Part shown: one piece after another, positions 1 to 8,464 of the stretch | Position numbering within the stretch: position 1 is the first letter of the stretch | How the letters are laid out: every line of letters begins with the position of its first letter | DNA from: Sporocytophaga myxococcoides | Lineage (GTDB): Bacteria > Bacteroidota > Bacteroidia > Cytophagales > Cytophagaceae | Direction: 5' to 3' | DNA length: 64,000 nt | NCBI RefSeq assembly: GCF_000775915.1 | Contig: NZ_BBLT01000007.1 | Location: 186,001-250,000 of the forward strand | The notes under the pieces: model-generated | Told to the model about the DNA's origin: nothing | What the model saw: the letters and a program-made list of their open reading frames with translations, nothing else | Database searches by the model: none | Program-made: the position numbers and the translations under genes

Positions 1-1
1 G

Positions 2-406
2 TTAGCAACGACAGAAGAGGTTTTTGTTCATAGAAATGGTCGTACTGCCAGAATGTTTGCAGATGGAAATGTTTTTCTATTGCTTTCGGCAACTGATCGT
101 TTCCCGGATTATCTGATTGATGAACCTTGTCTTTATGAATTACCTTCGGGATTAATTTTGCCTGAGAAATCAGATTGGACCACTCTGTATATAGGGGCAG
201 GTAAAAAAGATAAGATTAGTAAAGGGGATATTGTAGGGTTGCTAATTCAAAAAGGAGAACTTACAAAAACAGAAATAGGAATAATAGAAATATATGATTT
301 TGTTTCCTTTGCAGCTGTTAAAAGAGATAAAGCAAAAACTGCAATAAAGTTGCTGAAAAGTGAAAAGCTCAAGAAGAAATCAGTGAAAATAGACTTGTGT
401 CGTTAA
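2..406 (+). CDS. DEAD-box RNA helicase, DbpA type, C-terminal part (cut by left edge)
   Basis: The reading frame is open to the left edge, so only the C-terminal ~134 residues are visible and the true start lies outside. The first residues contain HRNGRTAR, helicase motif VI of DEAD-box ATPases (arginine-finger region). The last ~75 residues (LYIGAGKKDKISKGDIVGLL onward, then a GxIxIxDxxSF strand pattern) match the RNA-binding domain found at the C-terminus of DbpA, which in E. coli guides the helicase to 23S rRNA hairpin 92 during 50S assembly. The protein would act in the cytoplasm in ribosome assembly or RNA remodelling. The first internal Met, at base 53, is not the real start because motif VI precedes it. 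Family is clear; exact orthology with DbpA is inference. Confidence 0.85.
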   Translation, partial: LATTEEVFVHRNGRTARMFADGNVFLLLSATDRFPDYLIDEPCLYELPSGLILPEKSDWTTLYIGAGKKDKISKGDIVGLLIQKGELTKTEIGIIEIYDFVSFAAVKRDKAKTAIKLLKSEKLKKKSVKIDLCR

Positions 407-975
407 ATGTTTGTTGCTTTCGTAAACACTATTTTCAATCATTAAAGTGATTTTTAAGTGCCTCCGCTTTGGAGTCTCTCCGGTGTTTTTGAGGAATCCT
501 TCTTCTTGCTAAAATCAATTTCAACTTCTGACACGACTCAAAAATTTTTAAACACACCTACCAATTTATTATTTGAGTCTTTGTAAAATTCTATATGATC
601 TTTAAAATAAGGATTAAAAATTGTATTGGTTTTGTCCAATAAAAGGTAAGAGTTATTAGGAAATGTAGGAGAGTATATAAAGAATTTCCTTAAAAGTAAA
701 TACCTCATGTTTAATACAAAAGTAGGTTTTAGAGGTTTTAAAATTACAAATGAATTTTATGAGGAGCTCTGTTTTACCCTTGTTTATTTACTTTTTCAGA
801 TTTAATGAAAGTTTTTTTATTTGATTACCAATTAGCAAAGATGAGAGGTTCAATATTGAATCATAATTGTAAAAATTGAACAATGGATATAAAAAGAAAA
901 ATGAAATTTTATTTAAAAAAAATATTAAGAAGATAAAACTCGGAAAACTGGGAAAAAATCAATTTTTGTTGTAGC
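407..975. other. 569-bp intergenic region, no clear intact gene
   Basis: A+T-rich spacer between the helicase and PEP carboxylase genes. It holds one short minus-strand frame (538-708, listed separately) that reads like the C-terminal tail of a lost protein. Bases 780-975 are almost pure A/T and probably carry the promoter of the downstream gene, but no convincing TAnnTTTG box with a -33 partner was found. No obvious factor-independent terminator follows the helicase stop. Confidence 0.5.
538..708 (-). pseudogene. Possible relict of a protein C-terminus
   Basis: A 56-residue frame whose second half, ending EFYKDSNNKLVGVFKNF, resembles the beta-strand tail common at the C-termini of Bacteroidota serine hydrolase-like proteins (consensus of the kind 'V.F..D..GKV.G'). 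An in-frame stop lies about 12 codons upstream of the Met and there is no good ribosome-binding site, so this is more likely a decayed gene end than a functional small gene. The identification is weak and rests only on composition and pattern. Confidence 0.22.
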
Positions 976-3606
976 TTGAACCCAACAACTGAATTGAGTT
1001 TAGAATCTTATTTATCTTTTTTCAACAGAATGAATTCTTCTGCAAACGGCACTTTACAAGTTTTTAAAAATCTGGTTGGTACCAAGTATGAAATGTACAA
1101 CAGTCTTTTCAGTTCTCTACCTTTTCATAAAGTAGAAAAGACAGGAGTACTGTTGTCGCTTTTTCTGCTATTATGCGAAGAGGGTTTTACAAAAGGAAAA
1201 AGCCCTTCTGCAATAATTGAATCTTTTCTGAAACAATATACAACTTATCGGACAGAGAACGAGCAAACAGATTTACTTTTTAGATTTGTACAATATGCAG
1301 AGCGGCAGGTTGTATTATTTGATGCCCTTGAAGATGCAGCATTTCCTTGTGTGCACGACATGAGTGGTCCTGGAACTTTAAAAAATTTACAGGCTCAGGT
1401 TATTCATACTCAAAGTCAGGCCGAATTAAAAGACAAATTGAAGGATTTTTCAGTTCGCTTGGTACTTACTGCTCATCCTACTCAGTTTTATCCTAGTGAA
1501 GTACTTGGAATTATCCATGATCTTGCAAAAGCTCTTGTATCTGATGATACGGCACTTGTTAATATGTACCTGCAGCAGCTTGGTAAAACTTCCTTCTTTA
1601 AAAAAGAAAAACCAACTCCATATGATGAGGCCGTAAATCTGATTTGGTTTTTAGAAAATGTATTTTATCATTCAGCCGGAAAGATCCTTTCATTTATAAA
1701 AGGAGAGTTTCCAACCTTAGTTTCTGAAGGCAATGCCTTGATCAGAATGGGCTTCTGGCCAGGGGGAGACAGAGATGGAAATCCTTTTGTTAAGTCGGAA
1801 ACGTCTCTTAAAGTGGCTGAAACATTACGCGAAAGCATCATTAAATGTTATTATATGGATGTTCGTCGTCTTAAAAGAAGACTAACATTCAAAGGCGTTG
1901 AAAATGTACTCGCAGATCTTGAGAAAAAACTTTATAACAATCTTTTTATACCAGGGCATAAAACTGATCTTAATAAAGAGGGAATTCTGGAAGCGTTATA
2001 TAAAATAAAGGATACCTTAGTCAAAGAACATAATGGCTTATTTGTAAATCTGGTTGACAATTTTCTGAGTAAAGTTCATGTTTTTGGTCTTTTCTTCGCT
2101 TCATTAGACATTCGTCAGGATAGTTCTGTTCACGGGCAGCTGCTTGATTTTATAGCCGAACAAACGGATCATTTGCCGGAAGGGTATAAAAAAATGTCAG
2201 ATGATGATAAAATCAGTGCGTTGATGAAGGTCAAAGGTATTGTAGATCCTTCTATCATTGATAATGACTTGTTGAGGGACACATTAGATACAATGTCTTC
2301 AATCAAGACAATTCAGAAAATTAATGGTGAGGAAGGATGCCACAGATATATCATCAGTCATAGCACAAGTGCTCTTAATGTTATGGAAGTTTATGCACTT
2401 CTTACTCTTTCGGGATGGAAGGCAAAATCTATGACAATTGACATTGTTCCACTGTTTGAAACTATTGAAGACCTTAGAAATGCTGCAGCAGTAATGAAGG
2501 ATCTTTATGAAAATAAGATCTATCAAAAACATCTGGAGCAAAGAAATAATATTCAAACCATCATGCTTGGCTTCTCAGACGGTACAAAAGATGGGGGGTA
2601 TATGATGGCCAATTGGAGTATCTATAAGGCTAAAGAGGAGTTAACATTGATGGCAAAAGAGTATGGTATTCAGGTAGCATTCTTTGATGGAAGAGGGGGA
2701 CCTCCTGCTAGAGGTGGGGGAAAAACCCATCAATTTTATGCTTCAATGGGTAAAAATATTGCCAACAAGGAAATACAGCTTACTGTTCAGGGGCAAACAA
2801 TTAGTTCAAATTTTGGAACTACAGATTCAGCCTTGTTTAACATGGAACAATTACTACATGCTGGAATCAGCAATGCGCTGTTCTCAACCATGAATGAAAC
2901 TTTCACAGAGCAGGAAGATGAGTTAATGCAACTATTGTCAGATGAAAGTTTTAAAGCATATAGTACGCTTAAAAATGATCCTAATTTTCTTGAATATTTG
3001 AATTTTGCAAGTCCTCTCCGTTATTATGCAGAAACGAATATCGGAAGCAGACCTTCCAAAAGAAAAGCAGGGAAATTGAATCTGAATGATTTAAGGGCTG
3101 TACCTTATGTAGGAGCATGGAGTCAGTTAAAACAGAATTTACCAGGATATTATGGGGTGGGAACTGCTTTTGAAAAAATGGAGAAAGCAGGCAGATGGAA
3201 AGAAGTAAAAAATCTGTATGAAAAATCACTATTCTTCAAAACGCTGTTAAATAATTGTGAAATGGCTATGAAAAAATGCTTTTTCCCTTTAACAGCATAC
3301 CTTTCAAAACATCCTAAATATGGAAGTCTTTGGAATATGATTCATGATGAGTTTGAAAGGACATCTAAATATATTTTGAAACTCACAGGTTCAAAAGAAC
3401 TAATGGGAGATAAACCAATGGACTTATTGTCGATTCAAATGAGACAGAGAATCGAATTGCCATTGATTACGATTCAGCAGCATGCGTTGACCAAAATTCG
3501 CGAAATGGAAGAGAAGGGGGTAGACGGTCCATTGAAAAAAACTTATGAAAATATGGTGATGAGATGTTCTTTCGGAATTATTAATGCCGAAAGAAATTCA
3601 GCCTAA
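976..3606 (+). CDS. ppc: Phosphoenolpyruvate carboxylase
   Basis: Cytoplasmic enzyme that carboxylates phosphoenolpyruvate with bicarbonate to oxaloacetate, replenishing the TCA cycle. The 876-residue length is normal for the family. Visible family motifs in order: LTAHPT with the catalytic His at about residue 167, GGDRDGNP near 263, FSDGTKDGG near 533 (FSDSxKDxG in proteobacteria), the glycine-rich mobile loop GRGGPPARGGG near 572, and a C-terminus ending soon after a conserved Asn (INAERNSA). The frame opens with TTG at 976, because a good N-terminal helix (TELSLESYLSFFNRM) precedes the first ATG at 1030; that ATG remains possible. The gene stands alone: a spacer precedes it and a strong terminator follows. 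Nothing odd beyond the TTG start. Confidence 0.95.
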   Translation: MNPTTELSLESYLSFFNRMNSSANGTLQVFKNLVGTKYEMYNSLFSSLPFHKVEKTGVLLSLFLLLCEEGFTKGKSPSAIIESFLKQYTTYRTENEQTDLLFRFVQYAERQVVLFDALEDAAFPCVHDMSGPGTLKNLQAQVIHTQSQAELKDKLKDFSVRLVLTAHPTQFYPSEVLGIIHDLAKALVSDDTALVNMYLQQLGKTSFFKKEKPTPYDEAVNLIWFLENVFYHSAGKILSFIKGEFPTLVSEGNALIRMGFWPGGDRDGNPFVKSETSLKVAETLRESIIKCYYMDVRRLKRRLTFKGVENVLADLEKKLYNNLFIPGHKTDLNKEGILEALYKIKDTLVKEHNGLFVNLVDNFLSKVHVFGLFFASLDIRQDSSVHGQLLDFIAEQTDHLPEGYKKMSDDDKISALMKVKGIVDPSIIDNDLLRDTLDTMSSIKTIQKINGEEGCHRYIISHSTSALNVMEVYALLTLSGWKAKSMTIDIVPLFETIEDLRNAAAVMKDLYENKIYQKHLEQRNNIQTIMLGFSDGTKDGGYMMANWSIYKAKEELTLMAKEYGIQVAFFDGRGGPPARGGGKTHQFYASMGKNIANKEIQLTVQGQTISSNFGTTDSALFNMEQLLHAGISNALFSTMNETFTEQEDELMQLLSDESFKAYSTLKNDPNFLEYLNFASPLRYYAETNIGSRPSKRKAGKLNLNDLRAVPYVGAWSQLKQNLPGYYGVGTAFEKMEKAGRWKEVKNLYEKSLFFKTLLNNCEMAMKKCFFPLTAYLSKHPKYGSLWNMIHDEFERTSKYILKLTGSKELMGDKPMDLLSIQMRQRIELPLITIQQHALTKIREMEEKGVDGPLKKTYENMVMRCSFGIINAERNSA

Positions 3607-3653
3607 TGATAAGATGAAATATTGGTTTTGTAATATTTTATGTCTGTAGTTTA

Positions 3654-3688
3654 AAGATCCTCAAATCACTTTGAGGATCTTTTTTTTA
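3654..3688 (+). terminator. Factor-independent terminator after ppc
   Basis: A 12-bp perfect stem (AAGATCCTCAAA pairing with TTTGAGGATCTT) closed by a 4-base TCAC loop and followed by an uninterrupted run of T. It lies 47 bases after the ppc stop and ends that transcript. Confidence 0.9.
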
Positions 3689-3731
3689 TCATTGTTTTTT
3701 TCCACATTCTTTCATTTTCAGCTGGTAATGT

Positions 3732-3739
3732 TATATTTG
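3732..3739 (+). promoter_or_regulatory. Bacteroidota -7 box (TATATTTG) before the transporter-like gene
   Basis: TATATTTG fits the Bacteroidota primary-sigma -7 consensus TAnnTTTG and lies 45 bases before the start codon at 3785, just after the ppc terminator. A clear -33 TTG at the expected 19-21 bp spacing is not visible, so only the -7 element is supported. It would drive the run of four genes from 3785 to 12624. Confidence 0.5.
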
Positions 3740-3784
3740 TGTGTTAAAGAACGCTTTTGATGATCATTTTTTATTTCCCAGTAT

Positions 3785-6700
3785 ATGTCAAGATTCTTAA
3801 GAAAAGTCCTCAGGGTTGAAGAAAGTGAAACTTCATCACTTTTATGGATAATATGTTTAGGTGTTTTCATAGGAATTGCGATTTCTCTATTTGATCTTGC
3901 TTCTGTTTCTGTATTCCTGGAGAATTTTAACAAAACTTATTTACCTGGAGCCATGATTTGTTCAGGGCTTCTCACGGTGTTTGTTTCAAATACATTTATT
4001 AGTATTTATAATTGGATTTCCTTTTCAAAAGTAAGTCTCATAGCTTCTCTGGTGCTACTGGTAATTCCATTTTCGGTTTTACTAATTTCTCACTATGCTA
4101 CAAGTCTTGCCATTACATATATTGCATTTGTGTTGACCGGGCCTTTGACCGCTCTGGCTTTATTGTTATTTTGGGGATTGTTTGAACGACTATTCGATCT
4201 TGCACAGGGACGACGTCTCTCCATGAGTGCAGAGAGCGGCATGGTGGTTGCTATGGTAAGCATCTTATCTGCGATAGCCCTTACCGAACATAGTTTTTTT
4301 TACAAAATTTCTAATCTCTATCTGATCTCTTGTATTAGTTTCGGAATAACCTTTTTCATTTTTGTTGCCATTTCTATATGCAAGACCTTCCTGACAAAAA
4401 TAGAAATCAACGTACAATACATTAAAGCTTACAATAATTATAATAAATTGATAAAACAGAATTATACTCTTCTGTTAATATTGTTCGCACTACTTTCCGG
4501 ACTTACTTTTTATTTCACCGAATATTTCTATCTGGTTTTTGTAGAAGATCAATATGCTGGCGCTGGCAAAACCATGGATTTTCTTTCAGGTTTTTCTGCT
4601 GCTATAATTGGGTTAGGTTTTCTACTTCAACTTATTGCTGCCAGATGGGTAAATGCTAAATATGGATATTTAACAAGTCTTTTAATTCTTCCAGGATTCT
4701 TAGCATTGTTTACATTGATATTTCTGGTATTGGGTATTATTGAAGGATATGACCCAAGTAAGTCAGTATTCTTTTTCCTTTTCATGCTGGTTTGTATCTC
4801 CAAGCTTCTTTCTGTGAGCCTCTTCAAATCTCTTGAATTTTCTACATTCAAGTTTTTCTTTATGCCACTTGATCATTTGCTAAGGTCAGATGTTCAGTCT
4901 AAAATAGAAAGAGTAGTAAGAGAGGCGGGCAAAGCAGTAGCTGGATTGTTATTAATTATTGCATTAAGATACATTAAGGTTGAATTTATTCCGGTATTCC
5001 TTCTTGTTTTATTAGGGGTATGGGCATATGTAGCCGTCAAAATGAATAATGCCTATAGGGAAAAACTTGTCGTAAGTCTTGATATGCCTGAAGAAATTGA
5101 GAAAAAAGATAAAGCTGCTTCCGGGATTATTGATGAACTTTCATTTACTATTTTAAATAATCCTGGTAAAAACCTTCAGGTTTATCTTAATCTTTTGAAG
5201 ATTTTAGACCCGCATGTTCATAAAGATATTGTCTTAGAATTACTAAAAAATGAAGACGAAGAAACTCTGAAAATTGCACTAAATGAGGCTTCTGAATTAT
5301 GTTTATTGCCAGCAATTCCGATATTATCAGCTATCAAAAATTCCAGGTTTTATCCTGTTCTCAGATGTAGAGACGTTTTGGATAAAGTATTTAATCAACT
5401 AAATGCTGCAGAGTTTCGACTGGAAAAGGTTAAATATATTGAGCAGTTAACACTATCAAAATTAAGAAAAGAAAGGGTTTACGGTGCACTCTTGTCTGCT
5501 TATTCTGAGGATGCAATTAAACCTCGTCTTTTGAATAAATTGTTCAGGGATGTAGATGGAAAAGTACGTTATAATGCAGTGGTATCATCAGCAGATTCAG
5601 CTAATTCCGACCTTCAGAAAAATCTCATAGAGAAGCTTTCTGAACCTTTTTACAGTAATGGTGCATTGGCAGCGCTCGTCGCTACAGGTGAGAAAATTTT
5701 ACCTGCTGCAGAAAATGCTTTTTATCTTACAGGGCAGGAAGAGAAAATTCAATTAAGGATCGTGCAGGGGTATGGAAGAATGGGAACTGAAAATGCAGTT
5801 CAATTACTTTTAAAGAAACTGTCATACAGAAACCATAATGTGGCCCGTGCAGCTTTTGAAGCATTGAGCCGGTCAGGTTATAATATTACAGGAGACAGGG
5901 TAATTCAGTTTAAAGCAGAGCTTGAAGAATATACTAGTGTACTTGTATGGAACATGTCTGTATACCTTGATCTTGTTAGCTTTAAAGCGTCTGACGTGAT
6001 CATTCAGGCAATGCTTTCTGAAATTGAAAGTAATTACGACAGCATTTTTAAATTACTCTCTCTCCTTTATGATCCTAAAACCATTGCATTGATTAAAGAA
6101 AATATATTTTCTAAAGATGCAGAAAAAAGTGAATATGCCTTCGGCTTACTGGAAGTGACGCTCGGAGAAGAAATGAAACCATTCCTGCTTCCCCTATTAA
6201 ATACCGCTTCTTATGAAGATAAACTGGAAAGAATGCAAGAATACTTTCCATCAGAACCATTGGATATTCTGGAAATTTTATACGATCTGGTCCAGAGAGA
6301 TTACAAATATGTAAATAGGTGGACGAAAGCTTGTGCTTTAAAAGAACTGGCTGAACAGAAGGAGGAAATCAATACAGATATATTTGTAGCTAATATTATC
6401 AATCCTGACCCTTTGCTAAAGGAAACGGCATCTGTTGCTCTTTATATCAAAGCACCTCATCTGTTTCCCGTTGCTTTCGAAAGGTTTCGAAGGGAATTAG
6501 GGGCAAACTTCAGTAAAGATGTAGTAAGTAAAATACTTATATCAAACGTTTCCGGCAATCATGAATATATAATGCTTGAAGAAGGGAAGCTGGAGGTAAG
6601 TGAAAACAAAGAGCCAATTAATCAGGCAGAAGCAAGGGAATATTTTACCTCTCCTAATTTGAAGTTTGAAATTATCAGATTTTTAAAAGGGGTTGATGAT

Positions 6701-7057
6701 TTTAGATTTGTCCCCGGTATTATTTTGATGGAAGTTGCCAAAGTGACTTCCTTTTATGAATTTAAACAAGGGGAAACTATTGCAACGTTTGAAAGACCCG
6801 AGAATATTGATTACTATTTTGTCCGTTCTGGAAAAATATTGCTGAATAACGAAGACGAGAATAGGGAAGTGGTATCAGGAAACGGGTTTATTAATAATTT
6901 TATTTATTTAGGCTCAGCAGATTTTAAAGTAGAACTCATTGCTCAGACAGACTGCTCTGTATATAAAGTAAAACAGGAGGAGTTTAATGAAGTAATGTCA
7001 TTCTTTGAAGATATCCCATCTTCTATTGTTACAAATAAGAAAAATCCCAAGGTATAA
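3785..7057 (+). CDS. ATP/ADP translocase-like membrane protein with HEAT repeats and cyclic-nucleotide-binding domain
   Basis: A 1090-residue protein in three parts. Residues ~20-430 form about 10-12 hydrophobic helices resembling the MFS-related nucleotide transporter (NTT/ATP:ADP antiporter) fold that Bacteroidota fuse to soluble domains. Residues ~430-900 are Leu-rich helical repeats of HEAT type (for example VRYNAVVSS and the VARAAFEALSRSGYN unit). Residues ~955-1080 (FKQGETIATFERPENIDYYFVRSG...) form a cAMP-binding-type beta-roll. Transport substrate is unknown; nucleotide exchange is only a family-level guess, and the usual cNMP phosphate-binding Arg motif (RxA) is not evident. The next gene starts 28 bp after this stop on the same strand, so it may be co-transcribed with the TIR-like/nSTAND genes. 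An intramembrane sensor is an alternative to a transporter. Confidence 0.7.
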   Translation: MSRFLRKVLRVEESETSSLLWIICLGVFIGIAISLFDLASVSVFLENFNKTYLPGAMICSGLLTVFVSNTFISIYNWISFSKVSLIASLVLLVIPFSVLLISHYATSLAITYIAFVLTGPLTALALLLFWGLFERLFDLAQGRRLSMSAESGMVVAMVSILSAIALTEHSFFYKISNLYLISCISFGITFFIFVAISICKTFLTKIEINVQYIKAYNNYNKLIKQNYTLLLILFALLSGLTFYFTEYFYLVFVEDQYAGAGKTMDFLSGFSAAIIGLGFLLQLIAARWVNAKYGYLTSLLILPGFLALFTLIFLVLGIIEGYDPSKSVFFFLFMLVCISKLLSVSLFKSLEFSTFKFFFMPLDHLLRSDVQSKIERVVREAGKAVAGLLLIIALRYIKVEFIPVFLLVLLGVWAYVAVKMNNAYREKLVVSLDMPEEIEKKDKAASGIIDELSFTILNNPGKNLQVYLNLLKILDPHVHKDIVLELLKNEDEETLKIALNEASELCLLPAIPILSAIKNSRFYPVLRCRDVLDKVFNQLNAAEFRLEKVKYIEQLTLSKLRKERVYGALLSAYSEDAIKPRLLNKLFRDVDGKVRYNAVVSSADSANSDLQKNLIEKLSEPFYSNGALAALVATGEKILPAAENAFYLTGQEEKIQLRIVQGYGRMGTENAVQLLLKKLSYRNHNVARAAFEALSRSGYNITGDRVIQFKAELEEYTSVLVWNMSVYLDLVSFKASDVIIQAMLSEIESNYDSIFKLLSLLYDPKTIALIKENIFSKDAEKSEYAFGLLEVTLGEEMKPFLLPLLNTASYEDKLERMQEYFPSEPLDILEILYDLVQRDYKYVNRWTKACALKELAEQKEEINTDIFVANIINPDPLLKETASVALYIKAPHLFPVAFERFRRELGANFSKDVVSKILISNVSGNHEYIMLEEGKLEVSENKEPINQAEAREYFTSPNLKFEIIRFLKGVDDFRFVPGIILMEVAKVTSFYEFKQGETIATFERPENIDYYFVRSGKILLNNEDENREVVSGNGFINNFIYLGSADFKVELIAQTDCSVYKVKQEEFNEVMSFFEDIPSSIVTNKKNPKV

Positions 7058-7085
7058 TAAGGTTTAAATTTTTAAATGAAACTTT

Positions 7086-8456
7086 ATGGAAGATTCGAAT
7101 TTATATTTATTTCCTGATTGTCCATCAATAAACACAGGTGAAAACTTTTGGATTGATTACCTTATAAAATATCTTTCATTTGGCCTTTCTCAAAAGGGGT
7201 ATAATGTAAAGGTTTTAAAAGACTTTAATGATCCATTTGAAGAAAATGGAACGGTTGTTTATCTTCCTGTATTTTCTGAAATTTCTCTTTCTTCTGAAGA
7301 TTTTAAAGAACGTCTTGGAAAGATTACATCATCACCATCTATTTTAAAGTACGGAATTGTAAAAGAAGAAAAATCATTAGGTCCTGCAGCAAAAGCATAT
7401 CCGGAACTAAAACTTTCCAAGCTTTTTCTTCTGGATCCGGACACTGGAAACGAGGTTCTGGAAAAAGATATTTTTAAAAAAGAGTTCCTGAATTTTTTCC
7501 TTTTTAAGATTTATGATTTATGTGCAGAGCTCGAACGGGAATGTAATAGCATTGCAAATACTGATACCAATGATAGATCAAAATCATTATATCTTGCAGA
7601 AGTAACAAGAGATTTAATACCGGTAAGAGAAGAAATAAGAAGGGAGCTTTTGCAATTAGGATACAAGGTTTATCCTAATAGCCCGATATTAGGATCAAGT
7701 AAGGAAAAGGAAAAGATGATTAATGAACAGATAAAGAATTGCGTTTTGTCGGTTCATCTTTTAGGAAAGATATTTGAAGAAACTTCAGAAGGAAATATTC
7801 CTAATTATAATTTCGAAAATCAAATTGCTGCTCAATATTATATTGATAAAGTGGAGGGTAAAAGTCTGGATTTTAAAAGAATTATATGGATTCCTGATAA
7901 CCTTCTTATTCAAAATGAAAATCAAAAAAAGTTTATTAGTCAGGTTCATAAAGAGAAGAAACATTATGCGGGAGCTGATATAATAAAAAGTACAGTAGAA
8001 GAATTGAAGGATATTATTATTGAAAAACTTACTTCAAATGATACAGTTTCTTCGCCTGACAGTACAAGTGGAGAGGATGAGGGGCAAAAAGCTGTATATA
8101 TTGTAAACAGTGAGAAAAATAAAGATGGAGCTGAGTCTGTAAAGTTTATGCTTGAAGAGTTTGGATATAAAGTTTTCTTAAATAGGATCACAATAGATAA
8201 AGAGAAAATAGAAAGAAGTAGTTCTATCCTGTTTTATTATCATAACGAAAAATCAAGTTGGTTGAGGAGTAAAATGTGTGAACTATATAAACTCAAATCC
8301 TGGGAATTTACAAGCACATCATTCCGAAGGGGTGTTATTAATTTCGAAAATGAAGAATTGCCTAGTGATGAAATTTTCAAAAATGTATATCATGTAAAGG
8401 CCAATGGCAAGATTGATAAAGAAGTTTTAATATCATTTTTTAATACAGCTTTTTAA
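7086..8456 (+). CDS. Two-domain TIR/DUF4062-like protein
   Basis: A 456-residue soluble protein without signal peptide. A domain at ~162-310 (LYLAEVTRDLIPVREEIRRE, then LGYKVYPN and NCVLSVHLLG) matches the TIR-like/DUF4062 pattern of NTPase-associated conflict and signalling proteins: a beta strand, a helix with ...R..IR.EL, a second strand, then strand C with SVHLLG. A second, weaker copy lies at ~334-450 (VYIVNSEKNKDGAESVKFML, GYKVFLN, SILFYYH). The first 150 residues are not recognised. Such proteins commonly sit next to an nSTAND NTPase, as here: the next gene begins 8 bases after this stop. The catalytic glutamate of NAD-cleaving TIR domains is not obvious, so enzymatic activity is uncertain; an adaptor role feeding the neighbouring NTPase is inferred. 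Confidence 0.7.
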   Translation: MEDSNLYLFPDCPSINTGENFWIDYLIKYLSFGLSQKGYNVKVLKDFNDPFEENGTVVYLPVFSEISLSSEDFKERLGKITSSPSILKYGIVKEEKSLGPAAKAYPELKLSKLFLLDPDTGNEVLEKDIFKKEFLNFFLFKIYDLCAELERECNSIANTDTNDRSKSLYLAEVTRDLIPVREEIRRELLQLGYKVYPNSPILGSSKEKEKMINEQIKNCVLSVHLLGKIFEETSEGNIPNYNFENQIAAQYYIDKVEGKSLDFKRIIWIPDNLLIQNENQKKFISQVHKEKKHYAGADIIKSTVEELKDIIIEKLTSNDTVSSPDSTSGEDEGQKAVYIVNSEKNKDGAESVKFMLEEFGYKVFLNRITIDKEKIERSSSILFYYHNEKSSWLRSKMCELYKLKSWEFTSTSFRRGVINFENEELPSDEIFKNVYHVKANGKIDKEVLISFFNTAF

Positions 8457-8464
8457 TTAAAAAG

